Positions 26,073 to 35,505 are shown, counted from the first letter of the stretch. The stretch is DNA of 64,000 nt from Xylophilus ampelinus (GCF_901875635.1 NZ_CABFMN010000084.1:1-64000), one strand, 5' to 3'. The notes: generated by a model not told the origin, from the sequence alone. A program made the numbers and translations.

Positions 26073-27692
26073 ATGCCCGCCCCCGCCATCGAATCGCGCC
26101 TCGTCCCCTCGGGCGAGGACTTCGCCGCCAACCGGCAGGCGATGCTGGGCCTGCTCGGCCAGGTGCGTGCGCACGAGGCGCGCGCCGCGGCGGCCTCGCA
26201 GGCCAGCGCCGGACGCTTCGCGCAGCGCGGCCAGCTGCTGCCACGCGAGCGCCTGGCCCTGCTGCTCGACGCCGGCGCGCCGTTCCTGCCGCTGGCCACG
26301 CTCGCGGGGCTGGGCCACGACACGCCCGACCTGGCCAGGAGCGTGCCCGGTGGCGGGCTGATCGCCGGCATCGGCGTCGTCGAGGGTGTGCGCTGCATGG
26401 TGATCGCCTCCGACTCGGGCATCGACGCCGGCGCGCTGCAGCCGATGGGGCTGGACAAGCAGTTGCGCGTGCAGGAGCTCGCGCTGCAGAACCGGCTGCC
26501 CTACGTGCAGCTGGTGGAGAGCGCCGGCGCCAACCTGATGCAGTACCGCGTGCAGGACTTCGTGCGCGGCGGCCAGATCTTCGCCAACCTCGCGCGGCTG
26601 TCGGCCGCGGGGCTGCCGGTGGTGACGGTGACGCACGGCTCCTCCACCGCCGGCGGCGCCTACCAGACGGGCCTGTCGGACCACATCGTGATGGTCAAGG
26701 GCCGCACGCGCGCCTTTCTGGCCGGGCCGCCCTTGCTCAAGGCCGCCACGGGCGAGATCGCGAGCGAGGAGGAACTGGGCGGCGCCGAGATGCACACGCA
26801 CGTGTCCGGCCTGGGCGACCACCTGGCCGCGGACGACCGCGAGGCGATCGGCATCGCGCGCGCCATCGTCGGCGCGATGGACTGGCCGCGCGTGCTGCCC
26901 CCGGCTGCCGGCGTCGAACCGCCTCGCCACGACGCCGAGGAACTCCTGGGCGTGATGCCGGCCGACACGCGCCGGCCGGTGGACATGCGCGAGCTGATCG
27001 CCCGCATCGTCGACGGCTCGCGCTTCCTCGACTTCAGCCCGAATTACGGCGCCGCCACCGTGTGCGGCCATGCCCGCATCGGCGGCCACGCGGTCGGCCT
27101 CATCACCAACAACGGCCCCATCGACAGCGACGGCGCCAACAAGGCCACGCACTTCATCCAGGCCTGCTGCCAGAGCGGCACGCCCATCGTCTACCTGCAG
27201 AACATCACCGGCTACATGGTGGGCAAGACCCACGAGCAGGGCGGCATCATCAAGCACGGCAGCAAGATGATCCAGGCCGTGACCAACGCGACGGTGCCGC
27301 AGATCACCCTGCACTGCGGCGCCTCCTTCGGCGCCGGCAACTACGGCATGTGCGGCCGCGGCTTCGCGCCGCGCTTCTGCTTCTCGTGGCCCAACGCGCG
27401 CACCGCCGTGATGGGCGGCGAGCAGGCCGCGGGCACCATGGCCACGGTGATGGAAGCCGGCATGGCGCGGCGCGGCGCAGTCGACCCCGCGAAGATCGAG
27501 GCCATGCGCGCTCAGGTGGTCGAGCGCTTCGAGCGGCAGACCAGCGTGTTCACCACCAGCGCGCTGCTGCTGGACGACGGGGTGATCGACCCGCGCGACA
27601 CGCGGGCCGTGCTGACCGAGACGCTGGCGATCTGCCGCGCCGCGCAGGCGCACACGCCGCGCGCCATGCAGTTCGGGGTGGCGCGGCCATGA
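26073..27692 (+). CDS. Acyl-CoA carboxylase carboxyltransferase (beta) subunit, AtuC/MccB type
   Basis: 539 residues. Transfers carboxyl from biotin to the gamma-methyl carbon of a branched enoyl-CoA. Crotonase-fold halves: [45 protein letters not shown] (first oxyanion region), [14 protein letters not shown]; then [68 protein letters not shown] and [18 protein letters not shown]. The [14 protein letters not shown] region looks to me more like geranyl-CoA carboxylase (AtuC) than methylcrotonyl-CoA carboxylase, but that is a judgement from memory. The biotin carboxylase gene follows after a 141-bp repeat. Confidence 0.83.
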   Translation: MPAPAIESRLVPSGEDFAANRQAMLGLLGQVRAHEARAAAASQASAGRFAQRGQLLPRERLALLLDAGAPFLPLATLAGLGHDTPDLARSVPGGGLIAGIGVVEGVRCMVIASDSGIDAGALQPMGLDKQLRVQELALQNRLPYVQLVESAGANLMQYRVQDFVRGGQIFANLARLSAAGLPVVTVTHGSSTAGGAYQTGLSDHIVMVKGRTRAFLAGPPLLKAATGEIASEEELGGAEMHTHVSGLGDHLAADDREAIGIARAIVGAMDWPRVLPPAAGVEPPRHDAEELLGVMPADTRRPVDMRELIARIVDGSRFLDFSPNYGAATVCGHARIGGHAVGLITNNGPIDSDGANKATHFIQACCQSGTPIVYLQNITGYMVGKTHEQGGIIKHGSKMIQAVTNATVPQITLHCGASFGAGNYGMCGRGFAPRFCFSWPNARTAVMGGEQAAGTMATVMEAGMARRGAVDPAKIEAMRAQVVERFERQTSVFTTSALLLDDGVIDPRDTRAVLTETLAICRAAQAHTPRAMQFGVARP

Positions 27693-27712
27693 AGGAGCGT
27701 GGTTTCCGAATT

Positions 27713-27827
27713 GACTCCCTCTCCCTCTGGGAGAGGGCGGGGGTGAGGGCGACGCAGCGGTTGCGCCTGCACACCCTCGCCATCGCCGCGTCCCCTCACC
27801 CCAATCCTCTCCCAGAGGGAGAGGGAG
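27713..27827. repeat. CTC-rich inverted repeat between carboxylase subunits
   Basis: CCCTCTCCCTCTGGGAGAGGG near 27718 and CCTCTCCCAGAGGGAGAGGG near 27807 are two copies of one hairpin, joined by GGTGAGG/CCTCACC arms. It is the same module as 10222-10328. The right copy ends in GAGGGAGAGGGAG, six bases before the ATG of the biotin carboxylase gene, and so provides its ribosome binding site. Confidence 0.75.
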
Positions 27828-27833
27828 CAAGAC

Positions 27834-29804
27834 ATGTTTGATTCGGTCTTGATCGCCAACCGGGGCGAGGTGGCGCTGCGCGTCATGCGATCCGCGAGGG
27901 CGCTCGGCCTGCGCACCGTGGCCGTGTATTCCGACGCGGACGCCGACGCCGAGCACGTGCGCCAGGCCGACGCGGCGGTGCGCATCGGCGGCCCGCTGCC
28001 GGCGCACAGCTACCTGCGCATCGACGCCATCGTCGACGCGGCGCGCGCCAGCGGCACGTCGGCCGTGCACCCGGGCTACGGCTTCCTGGCCGAGAACGCC
28101 GATTTCGCCGCCGCCTGCGCCGCGGCCGGCCTGGTCTTCGTGGGCCCCTCACCCGAGGCCATCCGCGCGATGGGCGACAAGGCCGGTGCCAAGCGCCGCA
28201 TGCAGGCGGCCGGCGTGCCCTGCATTCCCGGCTACGAAGGCGAGGACCAGGGCGACGCATGCCTGGCCGCCGAGGCCGCGCGCATCGGCTGGCCGGTGAT
28301 GATCAAGGCCACGGCCGGCGGCGGGGGGCGCGGCATGCGGCGTGTGGACGCCGCACAGGACTTCGCGGCGTCGCTGGCCAGCGCACGCTCCGAGGCGCTG
28401 CATGCCTTCGGCGACGGCACGGTGATCCTCGAGCGCGCGCTGCTGGCGCCGCGCCACATCGAGATCCAGGTGATGGCCGACCGCCACGGCCACGTCATCC
28501 ACCTGGGCGAGCGCGACTGCTCGGTGCAGCGCCGGCACCAGAAGGTGATCGAGGAGGCCCCCTCGCCGGCCGTGGACGCCGCATTGCGCGAACGCATGGG
28601 CGCCGCCGCCGTGGCCGCGGCCCGCGCCATCGGCTACGAGGGCGCGGGCACGCTGGAGTTCCTGTTGGATGCCGAGGGGCGCCACTACTTCATGGAGATG
28701 AACACGCGGCTGCAGGTCGAGCACCCGGTGACGGAGGCGATCACCGGCCTGGACCTGGTGGCGCTGCAGCTGCGCATCGCCGCCGGCGAGCGGCTGCCGC
28801 TGGCACAGGAAGACGTGCGCTTCGACGGCCACGCGATCGAGGTGCGCCTGTGCGCCGAAGACCCCGCCGCCGGCTTCGTGCCCGACAGCGGCACGCTCGT
28901 GCAGTGGCGCCCTGCGCCCGGATTGCGCACCGAGCACGCGCTGCGTTCGGGCATCGCCGTGCCGCCCTACTACGACCCCATGGTCGCCAAGCTCGTCGCC
29001 CACGGCGCGACGCGCGAGGAAGCCCGGCGGCGCCTGTTGCGCGGGCTGCAGGCCACGCAGGCGCTGGGCATCCGCACCAACCAGCGGTTCCTGCAGCGCT
29101 GCCTGGCGCAACCGGCCTTCGTGCACGGCGAGGCGAGCACCGCCTTCGTGGACGAACACCTCGACGCCTTGCTCGCGCCGGATGGCGACCCGGCATCGGT
29201 GGCACTGGCGGCCTTCGCGCTGCAGGCCGCTGGCCGCGGCATGCCCTCCCCGCTCGTGCACGGGCTTGCGTGTCCTCTGCGCTTCGAGCTCGACGGCCAC
29301 GCCCACGAGGCGCAGGTGACGCCGCAGCGCGACGCGGGCTGGGCGGTGCGGGTGGGCGATCGGCATTGGCGCATCGTCCTGCTGGCAAGCCATGACGACG
29401 AACTTCGGCTGGCCTGGGAGGACGAGGCGGACGGCACGGCGCAGCAGGAGGCCATTCACTTGGTGCGCGAACCCGCCACCGAAGCGCTGCTCCTGCATGC
29501 CCGCGGCCGCGCCTGGCGCGTGGAAGACCACAGCCGCCGCAGCGCCGCCCCCCCCGGCGCGGCTGCGGGCGACGGGCTGCTGCGCGCCAGCACCACGGGC
29601 CGCGTCGTCGCCGTGCTGGCCGCCGAGGGCGACACCGTGGCGGCCGGGCAAGCCCTGATCACCCTGGAGGCGATGAAGATGGAACATGTGCACGGCGCCC
29701 CACGTGCCGGCCGGCTGCAGACGCTGCAGGTGCGCATGGGCGACCAGGTCGCGGCGCGGCAGGTGCTGGCGGAGGTGGCCGACACGCCGCCCGCCGAGGG
29801 TTGA
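27834..29804 (+). CDS. Acyl-CoA carboxylase biotin carboxylase/BCCP (alpha) subunit, AtuF/MccA type
   Basis: 656 residues. Carboxylates biotin with ATP and bicarbonate and carries it to the beta subunit. Domains: biotin carboxylase N-domain ([33 protein letters not shown]), ATP-grasp ([51 protein letters not shown]), C-domain ([18 protein letters not shown]), a BT linker region, and a C-terminal biotinyl domain with EAMKMEHVH (Lys615). The subunit length is that of MccA/AtuF. Cognate to the preceding beta subunit. Confidence 0.87.
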   Translation: MFDSVLIANRGEVALRVMRSARALGLRTVAVYSDADADAEHVRQADAAVRIGGPLPAHSYLRIDAIVDAARASGTSAVHPGYGFLAENADFAAACAAAGLVFVGPSPEAIRAMGDKAGAKRRMQAAGVPCIPGYEGEDQGDACLAAEAARIGWPVMIKATAGGGGRGMRRVDAAQDFAASLASARSEALHAFGDGTVILERALLAPRHIEIQVMADRHGHVIHLGERDCSVQRRHQKVIEEAPSPAVDAALRERMGAAAVAAARAIGYEGAGTLEFLLDAEGRHYFMEMNTRLQVEHPVTEAITGLDLVALQLRIAAGERLPLAQEDVRFDGHAIEVRLCAEDPAAGFVPDSGTLVQWRPAPGLRTEHALRSGIAVPPYYDPMVAKLVAHGATREEARRRLLRGLQATQALGIRTNQRFLQRCLAQPAFVHGEASTAFVDEHLDALLAPDGDPASVALAAFALQAAGRGMPSPLVHGLACPLRFELDGHAHEAQVTPQRDAGWAVRVGDRHWRIVLLASHDDELRLAWEDEADGTAQQEAIHLVREPATEALLLHARGRAWRVEDHSRRSAAPPGAAAGDGLLRASTTGRVVAVLAAEGDTVAAGQALITLEAMKMEHVHGAPRAGRLQTLQVRMGDQVAARQVLAEVADTPPAEG

Positions 29805-29826
29805 GGCGCGCGATTGCGAATACAGC

Positions 29827-29882
29827 TTGCTATTGAATTGATAGCTGCTCGCGCCCGTCCCGCGGGCGCTGCGACCACTTTT
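29827..29882 (+). repeat. Interspersed 'GCTAT...ATAGC' repeat, copy 3
   Basis: TTGCTATTGAATTGATAGCTG then CTCGCGCCCG and GCGGGCGCTGCG. It fills most of the 95-bp gap between the biotin carboxylase and SDR genes. Confidence 0.8.
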
Positions 29883-29899
29883 TCCTTGGAACACCGCGC

Positions 29900-30814
29900 A
29901 TGACCATGCCCGTCTCGTCGTATCGCTCCGTGTTCGCGCCCGGCCTTTTCGCCGGTCGGGTGGCCATCGTCACGGGCGGCGGCTCGGGCATCGGGCGCTG
30001 CACGGCGCACGAGCTGGCGGCGCTCGGCGCGCACGTGGTGCTGGTGGGGCGCAACCGCGACAAGCTCGCGGCCGTGCAGGCCGAGATCGCCCAGGACTGC
30101 GCGGCGAACGGCGGCCGGGCCGACGTGCAGGCCTGCGACATCCGGCAGGAAGGCCCTGTGAAGGCCACGGTGGCCGCGGTGATGGCGGCACACGGGCGCA
30201 TCGACGCGCTCGTCAACAACGCCGGCGGCCAGTACATCGCGCCGCTGGAGGCCATCTCGGCCAAGGGGTGGGACGCGGTGATCCACACCAACCTGACCGG
30301 CGGCTTCCTGTTCGCGCGCGAGTGCTACCTGCAGGCGATGAAGGCGGCCGGCGGCGCCATCGTCAACATCGTGGCCGACATGTGGGGCTCGATGCCCAAC
30401 ATGGGCCACAGCGGCGCCGCGCGCGCGGGCATGGTGAGCTTCACCGAAACGGCCGCCGCCGAGTGGGCCGTGAGCGGCGTGCGCGTGAACGCCGTGGCGC
30501 CGGGCTACATCGCCTCCAGCGGCATGGATCACTACCCGCCCGAGGCCGGCGACATGCTGCGCGCCATGCGCCGCACCCTGCCGGCGGGCCGCTTCGGCAC
30601 CGAGGCCGAGACCTCCGCCGCCATCTGTTTCCTGCTCAGCCCCGCGGCCGCCTTCGTCAGCGGCACCGTGCTGCGCGTCGATGGAGCACGGCCGCAGGCG
30701 CGCATGGGCTGGCCCATGAAGATCCCCGATGCCGCCGCGCAGCAGCGCCCTGCGGTGGCACCGTTCGACGGTTTCCACCGCGCAGTCACCCCGCGCGTGT
30801 TCGACGCACCATGA
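29900..30814 (+). CDS. SDR oxidoreductase, trans-2-enoyl-CoA reductase (PECR)-like
   Basis: 304 residues. Rossmann motif VTGGGSGIGRCTAHELA, NNAGGQYIAPLE, and GVRVNAVAPGYI are clear short-chain dehydrogenase features. The usual YxxxK is missing: the active-site region reads MGHSGAARAGMV (His170 to Gly177), as in peroxisomal trans-2-enoyl-CoA reductases (HSGAARAG). So it probably reduces or otherwise handles an enoyl-CoA rather than an alcohol. In acyclic terpene clusters the AtuB/AtuG proteins belong to related SDRs. It lies between the carboxylase and acyl-CoA dehydrogenase genes on one strand. A C-terminal extension of about 35 residues follows the core. Confidence 0.75.
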   Translation: MTMPVSSYRSVFAPGLFAGRVAIVTGGGSGIGRCTAHELAALGAHVVLVGRNRDKLAAVQAEIAQDCAANGGRADVQACDIRQEGPVKATVAAVMAAHGRIDALVNNAGGQYIAPLEAISAKGWDAVIHTNLTGGFLFARECYLQAMKAAGGAIVNIVADMWGSMPNMGHSGAARAGMVSFTETAAAEWAVSGVRVNAVAPGYIASSGMDHYPPEAGDMLRAMRRTLPAGRFGTEAETSAAICFLLSPAAAFVSGTVLRVDGARPQARMGWPMKIPDAAAQQRPAVAPFDGFHRAVTPRVFDAP

Positions 30815-30823
30815 GGGCGGACA

Positions 30824-30934
30824 TCCATACGCGAAGCGCGCGAAGGCTTCGCGAAGGACGCGAAAGATCTTTCTCATCCTTCATGGTCTTCTTCGCGTCT
30901 TTTGCGAAACCTTCGCGTCCTTCGCGTACGGAAG
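30824..30934. repeat. Long CGCGAAGG-type inverted repeat, copy 1
   Basis: Left arm 30824-30867 and right arm 30889-30934 are imperfect reverse complements built from CGCGAAGGACGCGAAG units, flanking a TTTCTCATCCTTCATGG loop. It begins 10 bases after the SDR stop and ends 30 bases before the next ATG. A second copy lies at 32141-32258. Confidence 0.8.
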
Positions 30935-30964
30935 TCGGCATTTGAAGCCCATCCCAAAGTCGCC

Positions 30965-32122
30965 ATGCACTACACCCACGAACACCTCGAGATCCAGAAG
31001 ACGCTGCGCCGCTACATCGACGCGCACATCAACCCGCACGTGGACGAATGGGAGGAAGCCGAGATCGCGCCGCTGCACCAGGTCTTCAAGGGCCTGGGCG
31101 AGCTGGGCCTGCTGGGGCTGAACAAGCCCGAGGCGTACGGCGGCGGCGGGCTCGACTACTCCTACGCCATGGCCATGGCCGAGGCGCTGGGCCACGTGCG
31201 CTGCGGCGGCGTGCCCATGGCCATCGGGGTGCAGACCGACATGTGCACGCCGGCGCTGGCGCGCTTCGGCAGCGACGAGCTCAAGCGCGAGTTCCTGGCG
31301 CCGGCCATCGCGGGCGACACGGTGGGCTGCATCGGCGTGAGCGAGCCCGGCGCGGGCAGCGACGTGGCCGGCGTGAAGAGCCACGCGCGCCAGGATGGCG
31401 ACGAGTACGTCATCAGCGGCCAGAAGATGTGGATCACCAACAGCCTGCAGGCGGACTGGATGTGCATGCTGGTCAACACCAGCGACGGGCCGGTGCACCG
31501 CAACAAGTCGCTCGTCATGGTGCCGATGGACCGGCCCGGCATCGAGAAGGCGAAGAAGATCCGCAAGATCGGCATGCACAGCAGCGACACCGGCCTGATC
31601 CATTTCGACGAGGTGCGCGTGCCGCGGCGCTTCCTGATCGGCGAGGAAGGCCAGGGCTTCGTCTACCAGATGCAGCAGTTCCAGGAAGAGCGCCTGTGGG
31701 CCGCCGCGAGTTCGCTGGTGCCGATGGAGGACTGCATCGCCGAGACCATCGAGTGGGCGCAGCAGCGCCGCATGTTCGGCGCCACGCTGGCCGACCAGCA
31801 GTGGGTGCAGTTCAAGCTGGCCGAGCTCAAGACCGAGGTCGAGGCCCTGCGCGCGCTGACCTACCGCGCCTGCGACCTGTACCTCGAAGGGCAGGACGTG
31901 CTGGAGCTCGCGTCCATGGCCAAGCTCAAGGCCGGCCGGCTCACGCGCCAGGTGGCCGACACCTGCCTGCAGTTCTGGGGCGGCATGGGCTTCACGCTGG
32001 AGAACCGCGTCTCGCGCCTGTACCGCGACGGCCGCCTCGGCTCCATCGGCGGCGGCGCCGACGAGGTGATGCTGGGCATCCTGGCCAAGACCATGGGCAT
32101 CGCGAAGCGGGCGCCGCGGTGA
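30965..32122 (+). CDS. Acyl-CoA dehydrogenase, branched type (AtuD-like)
   Basis: 385 residues. FAD-dependent alpha,beta-dehydrogenation of an acyl-CoA, electrons to ETF. Motifs: GVSEPGAGSDVAGVKSHARQDGDEYVI-type FAD region (CIGVSEPGAGSDV), WITNSLQADWMCML, KIGMHSSDTGLIHFDEVRVP, and C-terminal LQFWGGMGFTLENRVSRLYRD. The putative catalytic Glu242 lies in QEERLW, the helix-G position used by isovaleryl- and long-chain enzymes, rather than in a C-terminal YEGT. That fits a branched substrate such as citronellyl-CoA. Flanked on both sides by the CGCGAAGG inverted repeats. Confidence 0.85.
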   Translation: MHYTHEHLEIQKTLRRYIDAHINPHVDEWEEAEIAPLHQVFKGLGELGLLGLNKPEAYGGGGLDYSYAMAMAEALGHVRCGGVPMAIGVQTDMCTPALARFGSDELKREFLAPAIAGDTVGCIGVSEPGAGSDVAGVKSHARQDGDEYVISGQKMWITNSLQADWMCMLVNTSDGPVHRNKSLVMVPMDRPGIEKAKKIRKIGMHSSDTGLIHFDEVRVPRRFLIGEEGQGFVYQMQQFQEERLWAAASSLVPMEDCIAETIEWAQQRRMFGATLADQQWVQFKLAELKTEVEALRALTYRACDLYLEGQDVLELASMAKLKAGRLTRQVADTCLQFWGGMGFTLENRVSRLYRDGRLGSIGGGADEVMLGILAKTMGIAKRAPR

Positions 32123-32140
32123 CAGGCCCGGGAATCGGAC

Positions 32141-32258
32141 ATCCGTACGCGAAGGGCGCGAAAGTTCCGCGAAAGTCGCGAAAGGAAGAAAAGACTCTCT
32201 ACATGTCGGATGTCTTTCGCGTCCTTTGCGCGACCTTCGCGCCCTTCGCGTACGGCTG
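32141..32258. repeat. Long CGCGAAGG-type inverted repeat, copy 2
   Basis: Arms 32141-32188 and 32214-32258 (both ending in CCGTACGCGAAGGGCGCGAA or its complement) enclose a short AT-richer loop. It starts 18 bases after the first dehydrogenase stop and ends 9 bases before the next start codon. Same family as 30824-30934. Confidence 0.8.
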
Positions 32259-32267
32259 CCCGCATTC

Positions 32268-33449
32268 ATGCCCATGACCGCTCCAGACCTTCGACACGAA
32301 CGCACCGCCCTCGCCGACACGGTGCGACGCTTCGCGCAGGACGAAGTCGCACCGCACGCCGCCGCCTGGGACGAGGCGGGCGAGTTCCCGCGGGCGCTGT
32401 ACCGGCGCGCTGGCGCGCTGGGGCTGCTGGGCATCGGCTACCCGGAGTCGCTCGGCGGCACGCCGGTGCCGCATGCGCTCAAGGTGGCTCTGTGGGTCGC
32501 ATTCGCGCGCCACGGCACCAGCGGCGGCGTGCTGGCCAGTCTGTTCTCGCACAACATCGGGCTGCCGCCGGTGGTGCTGCACGGCAGCGACGCGCTGCAG
32601 CAGGAGGTCGTGCCGCCGGTGCTGCGCGGCGAACGCATCGCGGCCCTGGCGATCACCGAGCCGGGCGGCGGCTCGGACGTGGCCGCGATCCGCACCCGTG
32701 CGCGGCGCGACGGCGACGACTACGTGGTCGATGGCGAGAAGATCTACATCACCTCGGGCCTGCGGGCGGACTGGCTCACCGTGGCCGTGCGCACCGGTGG
32801 CAGCGACGAGAAAGGCGCGCGCGGCCTCTCGCTGCTGCTGGTGCCCGGCGACAGCGCAGGCCTCACGCGCACGCCCTTGCGCAAGATGGGCTGGTGGTGC
32901 TCCGACACGGCGCAGCTGCACTTCGACGGCGTGCGCGTGCCGGCGCGCTACCTGCTGGGCGAGGAAGGCGCGGGCTTTCGCATGGTCATGGGCAACTTCA
33001 AAGGCGAGCGCCTCGGCCTGGCCGCGAGCGCGCTGGGCTTCGCGCAGGCCTGCCTCGACGAGGCCCTGGTCTGGGGGCGCCAGCGCCACACCTTCGGCAG
33101 CCCGCTGATCGGGCACCAGGCCGTGCGTCACCGGCTGGCCGACATGCAGATGCGCATCGCCGCGACCGAGGCCTGGCTCGACGCCGTGGCCGCGCAGGGC
33201 GACGCGCTCGAGGCCGAGGGCCAGGTCAACGCCCCGGCCTGGGTCGCGGACGTGTGCCTGCTGAAGAACCAGGCCACGCAGACCATGCAGTTCTGCGCCG
33301 ACGCCGCGGTGCAGATCCTCGGCGGCATGGGCTACATGCGCGGCACGGTGAGCGAACGCATCTACCGCGAAGTGAAGGTGATGATGATCGGCGGCGGCGC
33401 CGAGGAGATCATGAAGGAGCTGGCCGCCAGGCAGCTGGGGTGGACGTAG
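32268..33449 (+). CDS. Acyl-CoA dehydrogenase, branched type (second copy)
   Basis: 393 residues. Motifs: LAITEPGGGSDVAAI, YITSGLRADWLTV, KMGWWCSDTAQLHFDGVRVP, FTGERLG-like NFKGERLGLAAS with candidate catalytic Glu247, and QILGGMGYMRGTVSERIYREVKV. Same helix-G arrangement as the preceding enzyme but only distantly related, so not a recent duplication. The two may act at different steps or on different chain lengths, or form a heteromer. Two in-frame ATGs (32268, 32274) lie just behind the inverted repeat; no ribosome site separates them. Confidence 0.83.
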   Translation: MPMTAPDLRHERTALADTVRRFAQDEVAPHAAAWDEAGEFPRALYRRAGALGLLGIGYPESLGGTPVPHALKVALWVAFARHGTSGGVLASLFSHNIGLPPVVLHGSDALQQEVVPPVLRGERIAALAITEPGGGSDVAAIRTRARRDGDDYVVDGEKIYITSGLRADWLTVAVRTGGSDEKGARGLSLLLVPGDSAGLTRTPLRKMGWWCSDTAQLHFDGVRVPARYLLGEEGAGFRMVMGNFKGERLGLAASALGFAQACLDEALVWGRQRHTFGSPLIGHQAVRHRLADMQMRIAATEAWLDAVAAQGDALEAEGQVNAPAWVADVCLLKNQATQTMQFCADAAVQILGGMGYMRGTVSERIYREVKVMMIGGGAEEIMKELAARQLGWT

Positions 33450-33528
33450 GGGCCCCGGCCGGCTTGGGTACAGTGCGGCGGTGCGCCCTGTCCCGTCGTC
33501 GCTGGAACTCTGCTGTGTGCGAAACCGC

Positions 33529-33927
33529 ATGTGCATCGCCGCGGCCGTGCTGGCCGCCCTGCTCGCTGCGGGCTGCGAAGGCCCCACGGCAGAAGCACCG
33601 AACGAAGCCTTCGTCGCTATGCGCGACGCCTCGCCCGCGCACACGTTCCGCGGCACGCTGGCCGGCCAGGCGGTGCATTTGGTGGCGCACGACTGCGAGG
33701 TGTTCCGCATCCGCGCCGTCCACGGCACACAGGCCGACTGGGAGCGCGTGCTGGCGCCCGAGCCCTACCCCTTCTTCACGAGTTGCGAGCGCCAGGCGCT
33801 CGTCGCCGAGGCGGACGGCAGCGTGACGGCGACGCTCGGCCGCATGGCCTTCGGCGCCGGCGGTTGCTGCGCCACCGGCGGCACCTGGCGCTCACGCGAC
33901 GGCACCACCTGGACGAAGACGCGATGA
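33529..33927 (+). CDS. Small putative lipoprotein, unknown function
   Basis: 132 residues. MCIAAAVLAALLAAGCEG is a lipoprotein signal peptide with lipobox LAAGC. The mature part has five further Cys (HDCEVF, TSCERQ, GGCCATGG), suggesting disulfides in the periplasm. It ends SRDGTTWTKTR. The ATG at 33529 is chosen for the signal peptide; the frame is open earlier. The stop overlaps the next ATG (ATGA). Family not recognised. Confidence 0.65.
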   Translation: MCIAAAVLAALLAAGCEGPTAEAPNEAFVAMRDASPAHTFRGTLAGQAVHLVAHDCEVFRIRAVHGTQADWERVLAPEPYPFFTSCERQALVAEADGSVTATLGRMAFGAGGCCATGGTWRSRDGTTWTKTR

Positions 33928-34148
33928 ACCCCGACGACCTGCAACGCCTGGTGACCCTGCCCATGCCCTTCGGCAAGCACAAGGGCACGGTGATCGCCGA
34001 CCTGCCCGGCAACTACCTCGCGTGGTTCGCGCGCGAAGGCTTCCCCAAGGGCGAGATCGGCCGACTGCTGGCGCTGATGCTGGAGATCGACCACAACGGC
34101 CTCAAGCCGCTGCTGGCGCCCTTGCGCAACGGACAGGCACCGCGCTGA
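33924..34148 (+). CDS. DUF3820 family small protein
   Basis: 74 residues. The MPFGKHKGTVIADLPGNYLAWFAREGFPKG block is the hallmark of DUF3820 (quorum-sensing-regulator-like small proteins of unknown function). It is also reminiscent of the 'FGKHKG' exonuclease-associated motif. The start overlaps the lipoprotein gene stop by four bases, so the two are translationally coupled. Cytoplasmic. Confidence 0.8.
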   Translation: MNPDDLQRLVTLPMPFGKHKGTVIADLPGNYLAWFAREGFPKGEIGRLLALMLEIDHNGLKPLLAPLRNGQAPR

Positions 34149-34176
34149 GCGGCACGCGCGCCGCCGCCGCAGGCGC

Positions 34177-35175
34177 TCACTCGATGGTCGCGCCCGACGC
34201 CTGCACGATGCCCTTCCACTTCTGGTAGTCGGTCTTGAGCAGCGTGCCGAACTGCTCGGGCGTCATCGCCTGGTACTCGGCGCCCTGCTCGTGGATGGCG
34301 GCCTGCACGTCGGGGCGCGCCAGCAGCTTGTTCACCTCGGCGTTGAGCCTGGTCACCACGTCCTTGGGCGTGCCGGCTGGCGCGAACAGGCCGTACCAGG
34401 TGCTCACGTCGAAATCCTTGCCGTAGCCCAGCTCGGCCACCGTGGGGATGTCGGGCATCGAGCTGCTGCGCTTGATCGAGGTCACGGCCAGCGGCCGCAG
34501 CTTGCCCGACTTGAGTTGCGCGATGGCCGAGGGCAGCGAGGACACCATCAGGTCCACGTTGCCGGCCAGCACGTCCATCATGGCCGCGTTGCTGCCCTTG
34601 TAGGGCACGTGGCGGATCTTGATGTTGGCGGCGGTCTTGAAGATCTCGCCGGCCAGGTGGATGGTGGTGCCGTTGCCCGGTGAGCCGAAGGTCACCGCAT
34701 CGGGCTGGGCGCGGGCGGCGTCGACCACGTCCTTGAGCGTCTTGAACTTCGATTCGGCGCGCGTGACGATGACCACCGGCGTGTAGGCCACGTGGGCCAC
34801 GGCCGTGAGGTCCTTCACCGGGTCGTAGCTCAGGTTCTTGTACAGCCAGGGCGCGACGACCATGTTGTCCTTCTGGCCCATCACGATGTCGTAGCCGGTG
34901 GGTTGCGCGCGCGCCGCCTCGGCGATGCCGATGGTGCCGCCGGCGCCGCCGCGGTTGTCGGGCACCACGGTCCAGTGGCTCACTTCGGTGAGCTTGGTCG
35001 CGATCAGGCGCGACAGGATGTCGGTGCCGCCGCCCGGTGGGAAGGGAACGATCAGCCGGATCGGCTTGGCGGGCCAGGCGGCCTGGGCCAGCACCGGGCC
35101 GGCGGTGGCAGCCAGGGCCAGGCCACCGCCGCTGGCGGCGAGGCGGGCAAGGAGGGAGCGTCGGGTCAGGGTCAT
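34177..35175 (-). CDS. Tripartite tricarboxylate transporter receptor (TctC/Bug family)
   Basis: 332 residues. Periplasmic substrate-binding protein. A Tat-like or Sec signal peptide is seen (MTLTRRSLLARLAASGGGLALAATAGPVLAQA). Core motifs: IRLIVPFPPGGGTDILSRL, VVPDNRGGAGGTIG, FGSPGNGTTIHLAGEIF, IRHVPYKGSNAAMMDVLAGNVDLM, PDIPTVAELGYGKDFDVSTWYGLFAPAGTP. It is divergent from the TctB and TctA genes and so probably serves that transporter. Ligand unknown; carboxylates are usual. Confidence 0.87.
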   Translation of the reverse strand: MTLTRRSLLARLAASGGGLALAATAGPVLAQAAWPAKPIRLIVPFPPGGGTDILSRLIATKLTEVSHWTVVPDNRGGAGGTIGIAEAARAQPTGYDIVMGQKDNMVVAPWLYKNLSYDPVKDLTAVAHVAYTPVVIVTRAESKFKTLKDVVDAARAQPDAVTFGSPGNGTTIHLAGEIFKTAANIKIRHVPYKGSNAAMMDVLAGNVDLMVSSLPSAIAQLKSGKLRPLAVTSIKRSSSMPDIPTVAELGYGKDFDVSTWYGLFAPAGTPKDVVTRLNAEVNKLLARPDVQAAIHEQGAEYQAMTPEQFGTLLKTDYQKWKGIVQASGATIE

Positions 35176-35505
35176 GGGAGGAATCCGTTGGCTTGTCTCG
35201 TGGTGGGGTACCGCGCGCCGCGCGGGCGCGCGCGGGAGGGCCGGAGTGTGCCCCAGCACCGCGCGGCGGGCCGGTGCCGCTTCGCGATGCCCCTGCTGCC
35301 GCGCGCCGATGGGCACGCCTGTCGCGTGGCCGGACCTTTCGATGCTATTAATTCGATAGCTGCTTACGCAGGACCGACGGGCGCTGGCGCCCGATTTCCC
35401 TCATGCCGCCCGATCGGCTCTACGCATTAGTCCCTAGCACGCGGTCAGCCAGGGGTCAGGCGCCGGCGACGACGCTCGTCAGTTCCTAGTCAGAGGTGGA
35501 GACAT
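35176..35505. other. 330-bp divergent gap with interspersed repeat copy 4
   Basis: Between the divergent receptor and TctB genes. Contains copy 4 of the interspersed repeat at 35343-35397 (GCTATTAATTCGATAGC then GGGCGCTGGCGCCCGATTT). The TctB side has GGTGGAG five bases before the ATG. No gene is seen; promoters for both directions must lie here but none stands out. Confidence 0.7.

Noticed and set aside
24744..28070. Minus-strand frame of about 1100 codons extending upstream of purT
   Set aside because: The real purT begins at 25949. The remainder is antisense to the carboxylase subunit genes and has no protein motif.
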